From assembly GCA_024226315.1 (NCBI GenBank), contig JAAELT010000171.1, positions 1-38,812 on the forward strand: a stretch of DNA of 38,812 nucleotides, read 5' to 3'. The stretch's first letter is position 1, and each line of letters opens with the position of its first letter. Positions 8,097 to 16,997 of the stretch are shown here, one piece after another. The stretch comes from a bacterium. GTDB lineage: Bacteria > Acidobacteriota > Thermoanaerobaculia > Multivoradales > J023. A program made the position numbers and the translations under genes. Below the pieces are notes generated by a model, which saw only the letters and a program-made list of their open reading frames with translations, did no database searches and was not told the DNA's origin.

Positions 8097-9812
8097 TCAC
8101 CGCGCGGCTCCGACGATCAGCTCGCGGGCGTGCGACCGGGACAGCTCGGTGACCTCGCTGCCCGCCAGCATCCGTGCCACCTCCTCCACCCGGCCGGCCT
8201 CTTCGAGGCGTCGCAGTCGAGTCCGCGTCCTGCCCCTCTGCACCTCTTTCGAGACCTTGAAATGCTGGTCCGCGCACGACGCCACCTGCGGCAGGTGGGT
8301 GACGGCGAGGATCTGTCCGTCCCGCGCCAGGCTCTTCAGCTTGGCCCCCAGGATCGCTGCTTCCGCGCCGCCGATACCGGCGTCGACCTCGTCGAAGACC
8401 ATGGTCACCGAGCCGCCGGCCGCCGTCTCTCCCCGCGCCGCCAGCTGTACCGCCAGGTAGAGACGCGAGAGCTCGCCGCCCGAGGCCACCTTCTGCAGCG
8501 GTCGCAACTCCTCACCGGGGTTCGGCGAGAACAGGAACACCACCTGATCGACCCCGTGCTCGGAGAACTCGACCCCCTCCCCCGCCAATCTCAGTGGGCT
8601 GTCCGAGCGCCGCCGACGCTCCAGCCGCACCGAGAAGCGTGCCTTGTCGAAGGCCAGGTCGCGCAGCTCGTCGCCGACCCGACGTGCCAGGCGCTCGGCC
8701 CACCTACGGCGCCCTTCGGATAGCTTCGCGGCCGCCGCGCGGTAGGCTTCGAGCGCGCTCTCGACCTCCGCTTCGAGCTCGCCGAGCGTGTCTTCGTCGC
8801 CCTCGAGCTCCGCCAGCTCGAAGCCGAGCGCGGCGCGGCGCTCCAGCACCTCCTGGGTGGTGGGCCCGAACTTGCGGAACAGCCGCTCCAGGGTCGCCAG
8901 CCGGCTTTCGATGGAATTGAGGCGATCGGGATCGGCCTCCACCTCGTCGAGCCGCCGTCGCAGCGAGCTCTCGATTTCGGCCAGACGGATGCGGAGCTCC
9001 TCGAGCTCGGTGATCCAGCCGGCAGCCTCGGGCTCCCAGGACTCCACCTGGCGCAGACCCTGGAGCGTGCCGGTCAGCGCCTCGTAGGCCGCGCCCTCCT
9101 GCTCGAAGAGCAGCTCGTTCGCCGACGCCAGGGCCTGCTGGATGGCCTCGCTGTGACGCAGCACCTCGCGCTGACGGCGGGCGCCCTCTTCTTCTCCCGC
9201 CTCGATCCGCGCGCCGTCGATCTCCGCCGCCTGGAAGCGCAGGAAGTCGATGCGCTCGCGGCGCGCCCGATCGTCGCCGGTCAGGCGGTCGAGGCGGGCG
9301 GCGACGGCGCGGTAGGCGCCGTAGGCGTCGGCGACCCGGCCGAGAAGCTCGCGCGCTTCTTTGCCGCCCGAACGGTCGAGCCAGACACGCTGCAGCTCCG
9401 GCGCCACCAGGCCGAGTTCCTCGCGCTGGCCGTGGATGCGGATCAACGCCGGCGCCAGCTCGGCGACCAGCTTCAACGTCACCGGCCGGTCATTCAGGAA
9501 GACGCGGTTGCGGCCGCTCCTGGCAACCTCGCGCCGGATCACCAGCTCGTCACCGTCCGGCTCGACGCCGGCGTCGCGCAGCAGGCCGGGAGGCGCGCCG
9601 TCGGGCTCGAAGAAGCCGGTCACGGTGAGCGACTCCGCCCCCGTGCGGATCAGATCGCTCGACGCCCGCGTCCCCGAGAGCAGGGCGAGGGAGTCGACCA
9701 CGATCGACTTGCCGGCACCGGTCTCGCCGCTCAAGACGTTGAGCCCGGCGCCGAGCTCGATCGAGGCCTCTTCCAGGACGGCCAGATTGCGGATGTGGAG
9801 GTCTCGCAGCAC
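8097..9812 (-). CDS. recN: DNA repair protein RecN
   Basis: SMC-like ATPase that acts at DNA double-strand breaks in recombinational repair, in the cytoplasm. The 571 residues match the family length. The Walker A motif GETGAGKS is at 29-36, after RNLAVLEEASIELGAGLNVL. The long central part (about 150-400) is coiled-coil rich with many Arg, Glu and Leu. The C-terminus holds the ABC signature region ASGGELSRLYLA and Walker B TMVFDEVDAGIGG, then LAVTHLPQVASCADQHF. The start is GTG at 9812, 19 bp after the kinase gene, so it is probably in the same transcript. No SOS box can be seen because the upstream gap is so short. Confidence 0.96.
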   Translation of the reverse strand: MLRDLHIRNLAVLEEASIELGAGLNVLSGETGAGKSIVVDSLALLSGTRASSDLIRTGAESLTVTGFFEPDGAPPGLLRDAGVEPDGDELVIRREVARSGRNRVFLNDRPVTLKLVAELAPALIRIHGQREELGLVAPELQRVWLDRSGGKEARELLGRVADAYGAYRAVAARLDRLTGDDRARRERIDFLRFQAAEIDGARIEAGEEEGARRQREVLRHSEAIQQALASANELLFEQEGAAYEALTGTLQGLRQVESWEPEAAGWITELEELRIRLAEIESSLRRRLDEVEADPDRLNSIESRLATLERLFRKFGPTTQEVLERRAALGFELAELEGDEDTLGELEAEVESALEAYRAAAAKLSEGRRRWAERLARRVGDELRDLAFDKARFSVRLERRRRSDSPLRLAGEGVEFSEHGVDQVVFLFSPNPGEELRPLQKVASGGELSRLYLAVQLAARGETAAGGSVTMVFDEVDAGIGGAEAAILGAKLKSLARDGQILAVTHLPQVASCADQHFKVSKEVQRGRTRTRLRRLEEAGRVEEVARMLAGSEVTELSRSHARELIVGAAR

Positions 9813-9831
9813 TCGCGAAGTCTAACAGTGC

Positions 9832-12012
9832 TCAGCGCTTGTTGGACCCCCGCCGTCGGGGGTTGCCCTCGAGCCGCTGGCAGGCCGGCGGAAACTTTGC
9901 CTCGCATCCAAGCTCCAGGAGCTCGAAGGCTTCGTCGGTGCGCTGGAGGGCGCGCGCGGCCTCGGCGGCGCGAAACGCCATCAGGCCCTGAAAAGGGCCG
10001 CCGGCCTCCATCGCCCGGCGGTACCACTGGAGCGCCTCCTCGCCGTGCCCGAGCCCCTGGTAACCGTCTCCGATGATCTGCGCCAGGTAGCCACGCGCCT
10101 CCGGCGCGTCGTCGTCCTCGAGCTGATGAAAGACCGGCGCGGCGTAGCGGATGACCTTCGAGTGCTCGGAGTCGAGCCGGTGGACCAGCGCGCGGGCAAA
10201 GCGAAGACGCGGGTTGTCCGGCTCGCGCCGCAGCAGCTCATCGAGCTCCGCCGCGGCGCGAGCCCGGGCGTCGCCGTAGCCGAGAGCAAGCTCCCAGGGC
10301 GCGAAAGCATGGCGCTCGGATGCCGACGAGGCGAGCAGCATGAGCGGGCTCGGCCCCCACAGGGCGACGAAGCGCTGGTCCCCGAGCACTTCTCGCAAGG
10401 CCTCGGCGGCGGTGGCGTCGTCGCCCTTCAGGTAGGCCATGCCGCCCTCGCCGTAGCGCTCCATGACCGCCGCCTGCGCCGCCTTCGGCCCGCGCCCACC
10501 CTGGCGCCGCGACAGATCCACGGCACGGCGGAAGTCGCGCGCGGTCGAGCGGGCGGTGAACGAGCGCAACGACTGGAACCGCATGCCGGCCGGCGGCTGA
10601 CGCAGCGGGCCGCCATCGGTGTCGTCGCCAGAGCGCCGTGCCCCCGGCCCCACTGACTCGGGCCGCGACGGCGCCTCGGATGCCCCCTGGCCGATCGCCG
10701 TGGCGGGCGGCGTCTCCAGCGCCGGCTGAGGGACGCTGGCCGCCGGCGGAGGTGGCGCGGCCGTCGGCGGAGGCGGCGCGACCGACGGTGGCGGCGGCTC
10801 GGCCACCGGCATCGACGGCTCAGCGGGGCTCGAAGCTTGTTCGGTGACCCCGGCGGCCGGCGACGCAGCGGTGTGAACCGCGACTTCGCCGTCGCCGGCG
10901 GGCGCATCGCCCATGCGCTGCAACGCCACGAAACCGGTCGACGCCACCAACGCACCGACGACGGCGGCGCCGATCCAGGCGCCGTACCTGCGCACCACGC
11001 CGGTGGGCGGATGCACCGTGGCGTAGGCGTCACCCGAGGGCGGCGGGTTCAGAGCCGCAACGGCCGGCGCGGTAGCCATGGTTTGCTCCGGCGCCGTGGC
11101 GCCCGGACCGCCGGTCATCTGTAAGGTCGGCACCTGGTCGCTCACCCGCGGCGGCCGGTACGCGGCCCTCACCTCGGTCGGCCACTGCTCGGCCAGCCCA
11201 TCGGCGAAGGCACGGCAGGTCCCCGGGCGAGTCTCCGGATCCTTCCGGAGCGCCAGATCGAGAGCCTCGTCGACCCCGGGCGGCAGGTCGGCGACACGGG
11301 TGGTGATCGGCGGCACCGGGCTGGTGGCGTGCTGATGCAGGATCGAGAGCACGTTCTCGCCCTCGAACGGCGGCCGTCCAGCGAGCATCTCGTAAGCCAT
11401 GACCGCCAGCGAGTAGCGGTCGGAATCGGACGTCGCGGGCCGGCCGGCCGCCACCTCGGGCGCCATGTAGACCGGCGTGCCGACCACGGTACCGGTACGG
11501 GTCAGGCGGGTGGCGTCGCACATCTTGGCGATACCGAAGTCGGCCAGGAACAGCCGCTCCTCACGCCCGATCAGCACATTGCCGGGCTTGATGTCCCGGT
11601 GCAGCACCCCGGCGGCGTGGGCGGCGTCGAGCGCCGAGGCCAGGTCCCCCACCCAGGCCACCACCTGCGCCGGCGGCAGCGGCCGGCCGAGCATCCGGTC
11701 CGCCAGGGTGCCGCCCTCGATCAGCGGCATGACCAGGAACGGCATTCCCCCGTGCTCGCCGAAGTCGTAGATGGGCAGGATGTTCGGATGCTCGAGCCTC
11801 GCCACCGCCCGTGCCTCGTGCACGAACCGCACCTGGAACTGCTCCTCCGCGGCGAAGGCCGGCAGCACCACCTTGATCGCCACCTGGCGGTCGAGCTTGT
11901 CGTCGGTGGCCCGGAAGACCTCCGCCATGCCGCCGGCACCGAGGCAGGATTCGATCCGGTAGCGGCCGAAGCGCTGACCGATGAGCTGATGCCGGGTCTT
12001 CGAGCCACTCAT
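9832..12012 (-). CDS. PknB-type Ser/Thr protein kinase with membrane helix and C-terminal repeat domain
   Basis: Membrane-anchored Hanks-type kinase of 726 residues. The kinase domain spans about 17-285: glycine loop LGAGGMAEV (24-32), VAIK lysine 47, HRDIKPGN (138-145), DFG (158-160), activation-loop threonines and MAPE (183-186), so all catalytic residues are present. A Pro/Ala-rich linker follows. A single membrane helix (YGAWIGAAVVGALVASTGFV) is near 343-362, then a very Pro-rich stretch. The C-terminal 230 residues look helical and TPR-like (EALQWYRRAMEAGG, EARGYLAQIIGDGYQGLG) and should lie outside the membrane. The FHA-GGDEF gene is 13 bp upstream in the same transcript, so that FHA domain is a natural candidate substrate or partner; this is inference. 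Confidence 0.93.
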   Translation of the reverse strand: MSGSKTRHQLIGQRFGRYRIESCLGAGGMAEVFRATDDKLDRQVAIKVVLPAFAAEEQFQVRFVHEARAVARLEHPNILPIYDFGEHGGMPFLVMPLIEGGTLADRMLGRPLPPAQVVAWVGDLASALDAAHAAGVLHRDIKPGNVLIGREERLFLADFGIAKMCDATRLTRTGTVVGTPVYMAPEVAAGRPATSDSDRYSLAVMAYEMLAGRPPFEGENVLSILHQHATSPVPPITTRVADLPPGVDEALDLALRKDPETRPGTCRAFADGLAEQWPTEVRAAYRPPRVSDQVPTLQMTGGPGATAPEQTMATAPAVAALNPPPSGDAYATVHPPTGVVRRYGAWIGAAVVGALVASTGFVALQRMGDAPAGDGEVAVHTAASPAAGVTEQASSPAEPSMPVAEPPPPSVAPPPPTAAPPPPAASVPQPALETPPATAIGQGASEAPSRPESVGPGARRSGDDTDGGPLRQPPAGMRFQSLRSFTARSTARDFRRAVDLSRRQGGRGPKAAQAAVMERYGEGGMAYLKGDDATAAEALREVLGDQRFVALWGPSPLMLLASSASERHAFAPWELALGYGDARARAAAELDELLRREPDNPRLRFARALVHRLDSEHSKVIRYAAPVFHQLEDDDAPEARGYLAQIIGDGYQGLGHGEEALQWYRRAMEAGGPFQGLMAFRAAEAARALQRTDEAFELLELGCEAKFPPACQRLEGNPRRRGSNKR

Positions 12013-12025
12013 GGCCGAACCCTGG

Positions 12026-12994
12026 TCAGGAAGCCGGCTGCGAGCTGGTGACCTGGTTGCGCCCGTCGCCCTTGGAGGCGTACATGGCGCGGTCGGCCGC
12101 CTCGTAGAGCTCGGCCGAATACTCCATCTCGGGGGTCAGCACCGCGACGCCGAACGAGCAGGTGATCGGCACCTCGAGCTCGGCGTATCTGAAAGGCTCG
12201 GACTCGAACCGCGCCCGCAGCTTCTCCGCCAGGTCGAGCGATCCCGCGAGCTCCATCTCTGGACTGACCACCACGAACTCCTCGCCGCCGGCCCGGGCGA
12301 AGACCTGCTCGGGGCGCAGATGCTCGAACGTGCGCCGCGCGATTTCCTGGAGCACGAAGTCACCGCACAAGTGGCCGTAGGTGTCGTTGACTGCCTTGAA
12401 GCGGTCGATGTCGAAGAGGATCAGGCTGAGAGGCCGCTCGTGGCGCTGGGCGCGCGCGAATTCGCGCATCAGCTCCTCCTCGAGTTTGCGCTTGTTGAAG
12501 GCCTGCGTCAGACCGTCGGTCATCACCAACTGGTAGATGGCCTCGAAGTAGGCGTGCTCGGGGTCCTGCTCGTGCAGGAACTTGAAATGCGCCGCGCCGA
12601 GCTGGAACCGGTCGCCGCTGCCCAGAGACCGGGGAGAGATCACCCGGCGGTCGTTGACGAAGGTGCCGTTGGTCGACCGCAGATCTTCGAGCTCGACCAC
12701 CGCGCCGAGGTGGTTGAGCCGCGCGTGGTTGCGCGACATGGACTGCACCTCGGGCATGCTGATGTCGGCGGTCGAGGAACGGCCGATGGTCAGCTTGCCG
12801 CGCGGCGGCAAACGGTACCGGGTGCCGAGCATCTCGTCGTGGGGATGCGCGATCAGGATGAGGTTGGCCTCGACCGCTCCGTGCCCGTCGACCTCGCCGG
12901 TCGCCGGCCGCGGATCGGCCAGCGCGGTGCGCTCCATCTCCAGCACCGAGTCGAGGTCCACCGTGGTTTCGTCGGTCTTGCTTTCCCGATTCAC
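12026..12994 (-). CDS. FHA-domain diguanylate cyclase (GGDEF)
   Basis: Predicted to make cyclic di-GMP from two GTP. From GTG 12994 the protein has 322 residues. The FHA domain is at about 44-140 (LTIGRSSTADI, MSRNHARLNHLG, LRSTNGTFVNDRRV), with the Arg, Ser-Arg-x-x-His and Asn-Gly residues that bind phosphothreonine. The GGDEF domain is at about 150-315: LILFDIDRFKAVNDTYGH, active site AGGEEF at 236-240, end MYASKGDGRNQV. The inhibitory RxxD site appears as RPEQ, so product inhibition may be weak. I chose GTG 12994 (with AGG just upstream) over the ATG at 13072 because that ATG lies inside a good -10 element. TETT near the N-terminus could be a phosphorylation site for the downstream kinase. 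Confidence 0.9.
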   Translation of the reverse strand: MNRESKTDETTVDLDSVLEMERTALADPRPATGEVDGHGAVEANLILIAHPHDEMLGTRYRLPPRGKLTIGRSSTADISMPEVQSMSRNHARLNHLGAVVELEDLRSTNGTFVNDRRVISPRSLGSGDRFQLGAAHFKFLHEQDPEHAYFEAIYQLVMTDGLTQAFNKRKLEEELMREFARAQRHERPLSLILFDIDRFKAVNDTYGHLCGDFVLQEIARRTFEHLRPEQVFARAGGEEFVVVSPEMELAGSLDLAEKLRARFESEPFRYAELEVPITCSFGVAVLTPEMEYSAELYEAADRAMYASKGDGRNQVTSSQPAS

Positions 12995-13070
12995 GTCCTG
13001 AACCCTCGCTCGGAGGTCCGGAAGCCAGATCTGATTCGTTGTGCGCCCGGGGTACGTCGAAGCGAAAGTC

Positions 13071-13099
13071 ATGCTAGCAGTGCCTCGTCGGAGGGTCAA
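13071..13099 (-). promoter_or_regulatory. Sigma70-type promoter of the minus-strand operon
   Basis: On the minus strand TTGACC (13094-13099) is followed after exactly 17 bp by TAGCAT (13071-13076), which is preceded by TGC as an extended -10. The predicted start point is near 13064, giving a leader of about 70 nt to GTG 12994. It would drive the GGDEF, kinase and recN genes at least. Confidence 0.6.
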
Positions 13100-13109
13100 T
13101 GAAGTGCCG

Positions 13110-13400
13110 GTCAGTGGCGGCTTCGGGCCGGCTCCGGGTGGAACACGCGAGCGGGTGAGAACTTGCGAACAGAGTCCTGGTTCAAACCTCGCTGGGCTTC
13201 GTAATGTAACCCGTAAGGTCTATCAGCGATTCTACCTACCGTTCGGTTGAAACGGGTGGAGACGCTGCATGGGAGCCCGAACGTTCTCATGGCCGGGGGG
13301 GACCTGTACCTACCTCCGGCCAACTAAACTACCGACCGCCCGGTCGGGCTCTGGAGCGCCGCATGAACATCAACCCCTTCCGCTCAGGCGAGGAGAAATC
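13110..13400 (+). other. Non-coding leader and intergenic region with structured segment
   Basis: About 290 bp between the divergent operon promoter and the subtilase start hold no convincing gene. The segment 13260-13360 can fold: GAGCCCGA near 13277 pairs with TCGGGCTC near 13344, and inside it GGCCGG near 13293 pairs with CCGGCC near 13317, with CGCT/AGCG extending the outer stem. This could be a structured 5' leader or a small RNA. It matches none of the riboswitch consensus sequences I know. A plus-strand promoter is not clear. Confidence 0.35.
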
Positions 13401-16214
13401 ATGCGACGGACCGTACTTCTGCTCAGTCTCCTTTTCACCCTCGGCGCCGTGGCCAGGCTCACGCCGATCACGGCACCGACGCTGGCAGACCTCGAGACCA
13501 CCCGGTCGTTCATCGTCCAGGGCCGCGATTCCGCGGCCGCCTCACGCGCGGTTCAGGGTGTCGGCGGTGAGATCACCCACGAACTGGGAATCATCCGAGC
13601 GGTCGGCGCACGGCTGACCGAAACGCAGCGGCGCCGTTTGTCGGCCGACGACGGCGTCACGGCCCTGCACGAGGACCGCGAGGCGCGGATCGCGGCCGAG
13701 ACCCTGCCCACGGTCGTCGCTCCCTCGACGCAAGACAGTTGGCTGAGCGAGGCCAGCCCGGTGCTCGACAACGGCTCGGCGATCGAGATGTATGTCGGCC
13801 GCCAGCCGGGGGCCGAGAAGCGCGCCATCCTGCGTTTCGACCTCACGGTGGTGCCGCAGGACGCAATCATCGTCTCGGCGACCGCCAGACTCCGGCTCAC
13901 TCGTGGCGTGCCGGTGCCGATCGACGTCCACCGGGTGTCGGGCGCCTGGACCGAGAACGCCGTCGATTGGGACAGCGCCGGCACCGCCATCGATCCGGCT
14001 CCGGACGCCACCTCGAGCGGCCCGGACGGCCAGGGCTTCATCACCGCCGACGTCACTTCTCTGGTCCAGGCCTGGTCCAGCGGGCTGTTGCCCGAGCATG
14101 GCCTGATGCTGGTGGCAACCGTCGACGATCAGGAGATCCGCCTCGCCAGCCGCGACTGGCCCGGCCCCGACCAGCGCCCGTCAATCGAGATCGCCTACCT
14201 GCCCGGTGACGGCGGCGGCGCCGACGGCGAGGACGACGCCTTCTGGAGTGCCGAAGACCACTTCGAGGCCGTCTCGTTCTCGGGCGACGACGGCAATCTC
14301 GCCTGGGCCGGCCCCTGGCACGAGATCGGCGAGCAAAACGGCCCGCGGCGCGGCCACGTCGCGATTCAGGATGCGGACAGCGGTGGCAAGGCGTTGCGCA
14401 TCCGCCACAAGAAGCGGGGCGCGCGGCGCGGGATCGACCTGTCGTCGAAGTCCCACGCCGTGCTGACCTTCGAGGCCACCCGCCAGGGCTTCGAGGCGGC
14501 CGGCAACGGCAACGGCGGTAGCGACAGCGACAGTGGTAGCGACAGCGACAGTGGTAGTGACAGCGACAGTGGTAGTGACAGCGACAGCGGTCAGCCCACC
14601 CAGACGCCCCCGGGGCACCTCAAAGTACAGGTCTCGGCCGACGGCGGCGCGACCTGGACGCTGCTCACCCGGATCAGGATCACCCAGGACGACTCACAGC
14701 CGGTGGAGTACCTCTTCGACCTCGGCCAACATCTCTCGGCGAACACCGTGCTGCGGTTCAGGAGCTCGCGCCACATGAAGCCGTCCGAGACGGTGCTCAT
14801 CGACAACGTCAGCATCTGCGGCAGCGACGCGATCTACGGCGAGGGCCAGGATCCGGCCGAGGCCGCCTCCTACAGCAACTACCCCGCTCTGATCAGCGCC
14901 AACCGGCTGCATACCACCGGTCTGACCGGCGACGGCGTGACCATCGCGGTGGTCGACACCGGTCTGTGGGGCTGGCACACCCTGCTGCGCGACACCACCG
15001 GCGAGCCCCGGCCCTACGTGCGCTACGACGCGATTCGCGATCAGCTGCACCAGGGGGCGGACGTCAACGGCCACGGCACGCACGTCACCAGCGTCATGCT
15101 GTCGAGCGCCCAGCCCCTGGGCCTGCCCGGGGTCTACAACGGCATCGCTCCGGACGCCGGCCTGGTGGCGGTCAAGGCATTCGACGAGCACGGCCAGGGC
15201 ACCTACGCCGACATCATCCGCGGGCTCGACTGGATCATCCGCCACCGTGACACGTTCGACATCCGGGTGCTGAACCTCTCCTTCAGCGCACCGCTCAGGT
15301 CCTATTACTGGGAGGATCCGCTCAACCAGGCCGTGATGGCAGCCTGGGAAGCAGGCATCACCGTCGTCACCTCGGCCGGCAACGGCGGTCCCGCGGCCAT
15401 GACGATCGGCGTGCCGGGCAACGCGCCCTACGTGATCACCGTCGGCGCCATGACCGACGCCTTCACCCCGACCGACCCGTCCGACGACCGGCTGACCTTC
15501 TTCTCCGCCGCCGGACCGACAATCGAGGGTTTCGTCAAGCCCGAGATCGTCGCGCCGGGGGGTCACATCCTGGGCGTGATCGACGCCGGTAGCCTGTTGG
15601 CGCTGCAGCATCCCGAGCGACTGATCGACAACGGTTTCACCATGTCGGGCACCTCCCAGGCCGCTGCCGTGGCCTCGGGAGTGGCCGCCCTGCTGCTGCA
15701 AGCCGATCCCTGGCTCACCCCGGACGAGGTCAAGTGCCGGCTGATGGACTCCGCGCGCGCCGCCGTCGACTCCGCTGGCGAGCTGGCGTTCAGCCCCTTC
15801 CAGCAAGGCGCCGGGCTGGTGGACGCGGACGACGCCGTGGCCAGCGACGAGCTGACCTGCGCCAACGTCGGCCTCGACGTCACCGCCGACCTCGACGGCC
15901 TACAGCACTTCGCCGGTCCCGCCCGCTGGGACGATCAGCAGGGCTTCTACATCGACGGCGTCGGCTACTCCTGGGACGGCCGGTTCCTGCCCCTGGGCGC
16001 CGTATTCGTCGACGCCACTCCCTGGGTCGACATCCAGGCCGCCCCCTGGACCTCGGGAATCCCCTGGATCGACGCCACCCCCTGGGTCGACGGCTATCTC
16101 TGGACCGACGCCACGCCCTGGGTCGACGCCACCCCCTGGGTCGACATCGAGCACTACTGGTCCGACAACCTCACCGAGATGATGTCGGTCAACGCCTGGG
16201 TCGACGACGAGTAG
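13401..16214 (+). CDS. Secreted subtilisin-like serine protease (S8) with DNRLRE domain and Trp-rich hexapeptide tail
   Basis: A 937-residue exported protease. ATG 13401 follows GAGGAGAAATC; an earlier in-frame ATG at 13269 has no site and lies in structured leader. Residues 1-20 are a signal peptide (RRTVLLLSLLFTLGAVA). About 30-95 resembles an I9-type propeptide. About 105-275 is a DNRLRE-type beta-sandwich (ILRFDLTVVPQDAIIVSATA). A beta domain at about 285-480 is interrupted by four SDSDSG units (374-397). The peptidase domain runs from about 500 to 830 with the triad Asp519 (VVDTGLW), His558 (GHGTHV) and Ser752 (GTSQAAA). The tail (871-916) has Trp every six residues as x-DATPW units. Substrate unknown; a role in extracellular protein breakdown is likely. 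Confidence 0.92.
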   Translation: MRRTVLLLSLLFTLGAVARLTPITAPTLADLETTRSFIVQGRDSAAASRAVQGVGGEITHELGIIRAVGARLTETQRRRLSADDGVTALHEDREARIAAETLPTVVAPSTQDSWLSEASPVLDNGSAIEMYVGRQPGAEKRAILRFDLTVVPQDAIIVSATARLRLTRGVPVPIDVHRVSGAWTENAVDWDSAGTAIDPAPDATSSGPDGQGFITADVTSLVQAWSSGLLPEHGLMLVATVDDQEIRLASRDWPGPDQRPSIEIAYLPGDGGGADGEDDAFWSAEDHFEAVSFSGDDGNLAWAGPWHEIGEQNGPRRGHVAIQDADSGGKALRIRHKKRGARRGIDLSSKSHAVLTFEATRQGFEAAGNGNGGSDSDSGSDSDSGSDSDSGSDSDSGQPTQTPPGHLKVQVSADGGATWTLLTRIRITQDDSQPVEYLFDLGQHLSANTVLRFRSSRHMKPSETVLIDNVSICGSDAIYGEGQDPAEAASYSNYPALISANRLHTTGLTGDGVTIAVVDTGLWGWHTLLRDTTGEPRPYVRYDAIRDQLHQGADVNGHGTHVTSVMLSSAQPLGLPGVYNGIAPDAGLVAVKAFDEHGQGTYADIIRGLDWIIRHRDTFDIRVLNLSFSAPLRSYYWEDPLNQAVMAAWEAGITVVTSAGNGGPAAMTIGVPGNAPYVITVGAMTDAFTPTDPSDDRLTFFSAAGPTIEGFVKPEIVAPGGHILGVIDAGSLLALQHPERLIDNGFTMSGTSQAAAVASGVAALLLQADPWLTPDEVKCRLMDSARAAVDSAGELAFSPFQQGAGLVDADDAVASDELTCANVGLDVTADLDGLQHFAGPARWDDQQGFYIDGVGYSWDGRFLPLGAVFVDATPWVDIQAAPWTSGIPWIDATPWVDGYLWTDATPWVDATPWVDIEHYWSDNLTEMMSVNAWVDDE
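14520..14591 (+). repeat. 18-bp tandem repeat coding for SDSDSG units
   Basis: Four 18-bp units encode Ser-Asp-Ser-Asp-Ser-Gly inside a surface loop of the subtilase. The copies differ only at silent positions. Acidic Ser-Asp runs often act as flexible or calcium-binding spacers. Confidence 0.9.
16011..16148 (+). repeat. 18-bp degenerate repeat coding for DATPWV units
   Basis: The 3' end of the subtilase gene repeats an 18-bp unit such as GACGCCACCCCCTGGGTC. The protein shows WVD or WTD with Pro-Trp at six-residue spacing (ATPW, AAPW, GIPW, ATPW, ATPW, ATPW). Its regular tryptophan spacing suggests a repetitive beta structure or a surface-binding tail. Confidence 0.85.
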
Positions 16215-16997
16215 CTACGTATACAGCTCGAGGAACCGTCGCAGCAGGCCGTGGGCCTCTTCGGTCTTGCGCAGGCTCTCGACCACTTCCTCGGCCTGCT
16301 CCTCGGTCTCGAGGTAGTGGTCCTTGTACATCAGCAGGCGCCGGCGCAGCTGCGCCGGCGTCATCTCGCCGTGGAATTGAGTGCCGTAGACCGGCAGGCC
16401 GTCGAGCCGCATGGTCTGCCAGCCACAGCGTTCGGAAGTCGCCAGCTCGTGGAAACCCTCCGGCGGCGCGATCACCCGGTCGTGATGCACCAGGTTGGCC
16501 AGGAATCGCCCGGGCAGCCCCTCGAACAACGGATCTTCGCTGCCGGCCGGAGTCAGGTCAACTTCGTAGGTACCGATCTCCTCGCCGTCGGGATCGGTGA
16601 CCACTTCTCCACCCAACGCCCGCGCCATCATGTGGTGCCCCCAGCAGATGCCGAACAACGGCATGCGGTGGGCGACGGCGGACTGCACCAGGTCTTCGAG
16701 CCAGGGCATGAAGGGGTAGTCTTCGGTCACCGAGTGGTCACCCGAACCGCCGATAATGATGGCGTCGGCCCGGCGGAGTGTGCTCCATCGCACCTCCGGG
16801 CGGTCGACCACGTTCCAGGAGTAGATCTGGTCGGCGTCGAGACCCGTGCATTGGCGAATACACCAGACCTCGTGGCGCTTGGCCTGGGGCAGCCCACGGA
16901 TCTGGACCAGCACCACCCGGATGCCGCGCTCGGCCAGGGGCGACCGATCGGTCGCCACGGCGGTCTCGGCGACGGTCTCGGTGGCGATCTCAGCCAT
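16215..16997 (-). CDS. Class I glutamine amidotransferase-like protein
   Basis: A 260-residue protein of the GMP-synthase-like GATase1 family, in which a Cys-His-Glu triad releases ammonia from glutamine or cleaves a gamma-glutamyl bond. The nucleophile elbow FGICWGHHM gives Cys118; QFHGEM gives His209 and Glu211. IIGGSGDHSVTEDYPFMPW and the HHDRV region are also typical. The first 22 residues are a weak extension. Its ATG at 16997 overlaps the end of the reductase gene by 8 bp, so translation is probably coupled. Set in an operon of proline enzymes, it may act on a glutamyl compound, but its substrate is not shown by the sequence. Confidence 0.88.
   Translation of the reverse strand: MAEIATETVAETAVATDRSPLAERGIRVVLVQIRGLPQAKRHEVWCIRQCTGLDADQIYSWNVVDRPEVRWSTLRRADAIIIGGSGDHSVTEDYPFMPWLEDLVQSAVAHRMPLFGICWGHHMMARALGGEVVTDPDGEEIGTYEVDLTPAGSEDPLFEGLPGRFLANLVHHDRVIAPPEGFHELATSERCGWQTMRLDGLPVYGTQFHGEMTPAQLRRRLLMYKDHYLETEEQAEEVVESLRKTEEAHGLLRRFLELYT

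Noticed and set aside
13180..13200. tRNA T-arm-like GTTCAAACC
   Set aside because: The stem around it does not pair and no acceptor or anticodon arm is near.
13260..13400. 6S RNA or a known riboswitch
   Set aside because: The fold is loosely similar to 6S RNA, but the conserved 6S bases and the usual riboswitch cores (c-di-GMP, TPP, cobalamin, glycine) are not present as far as I can read.
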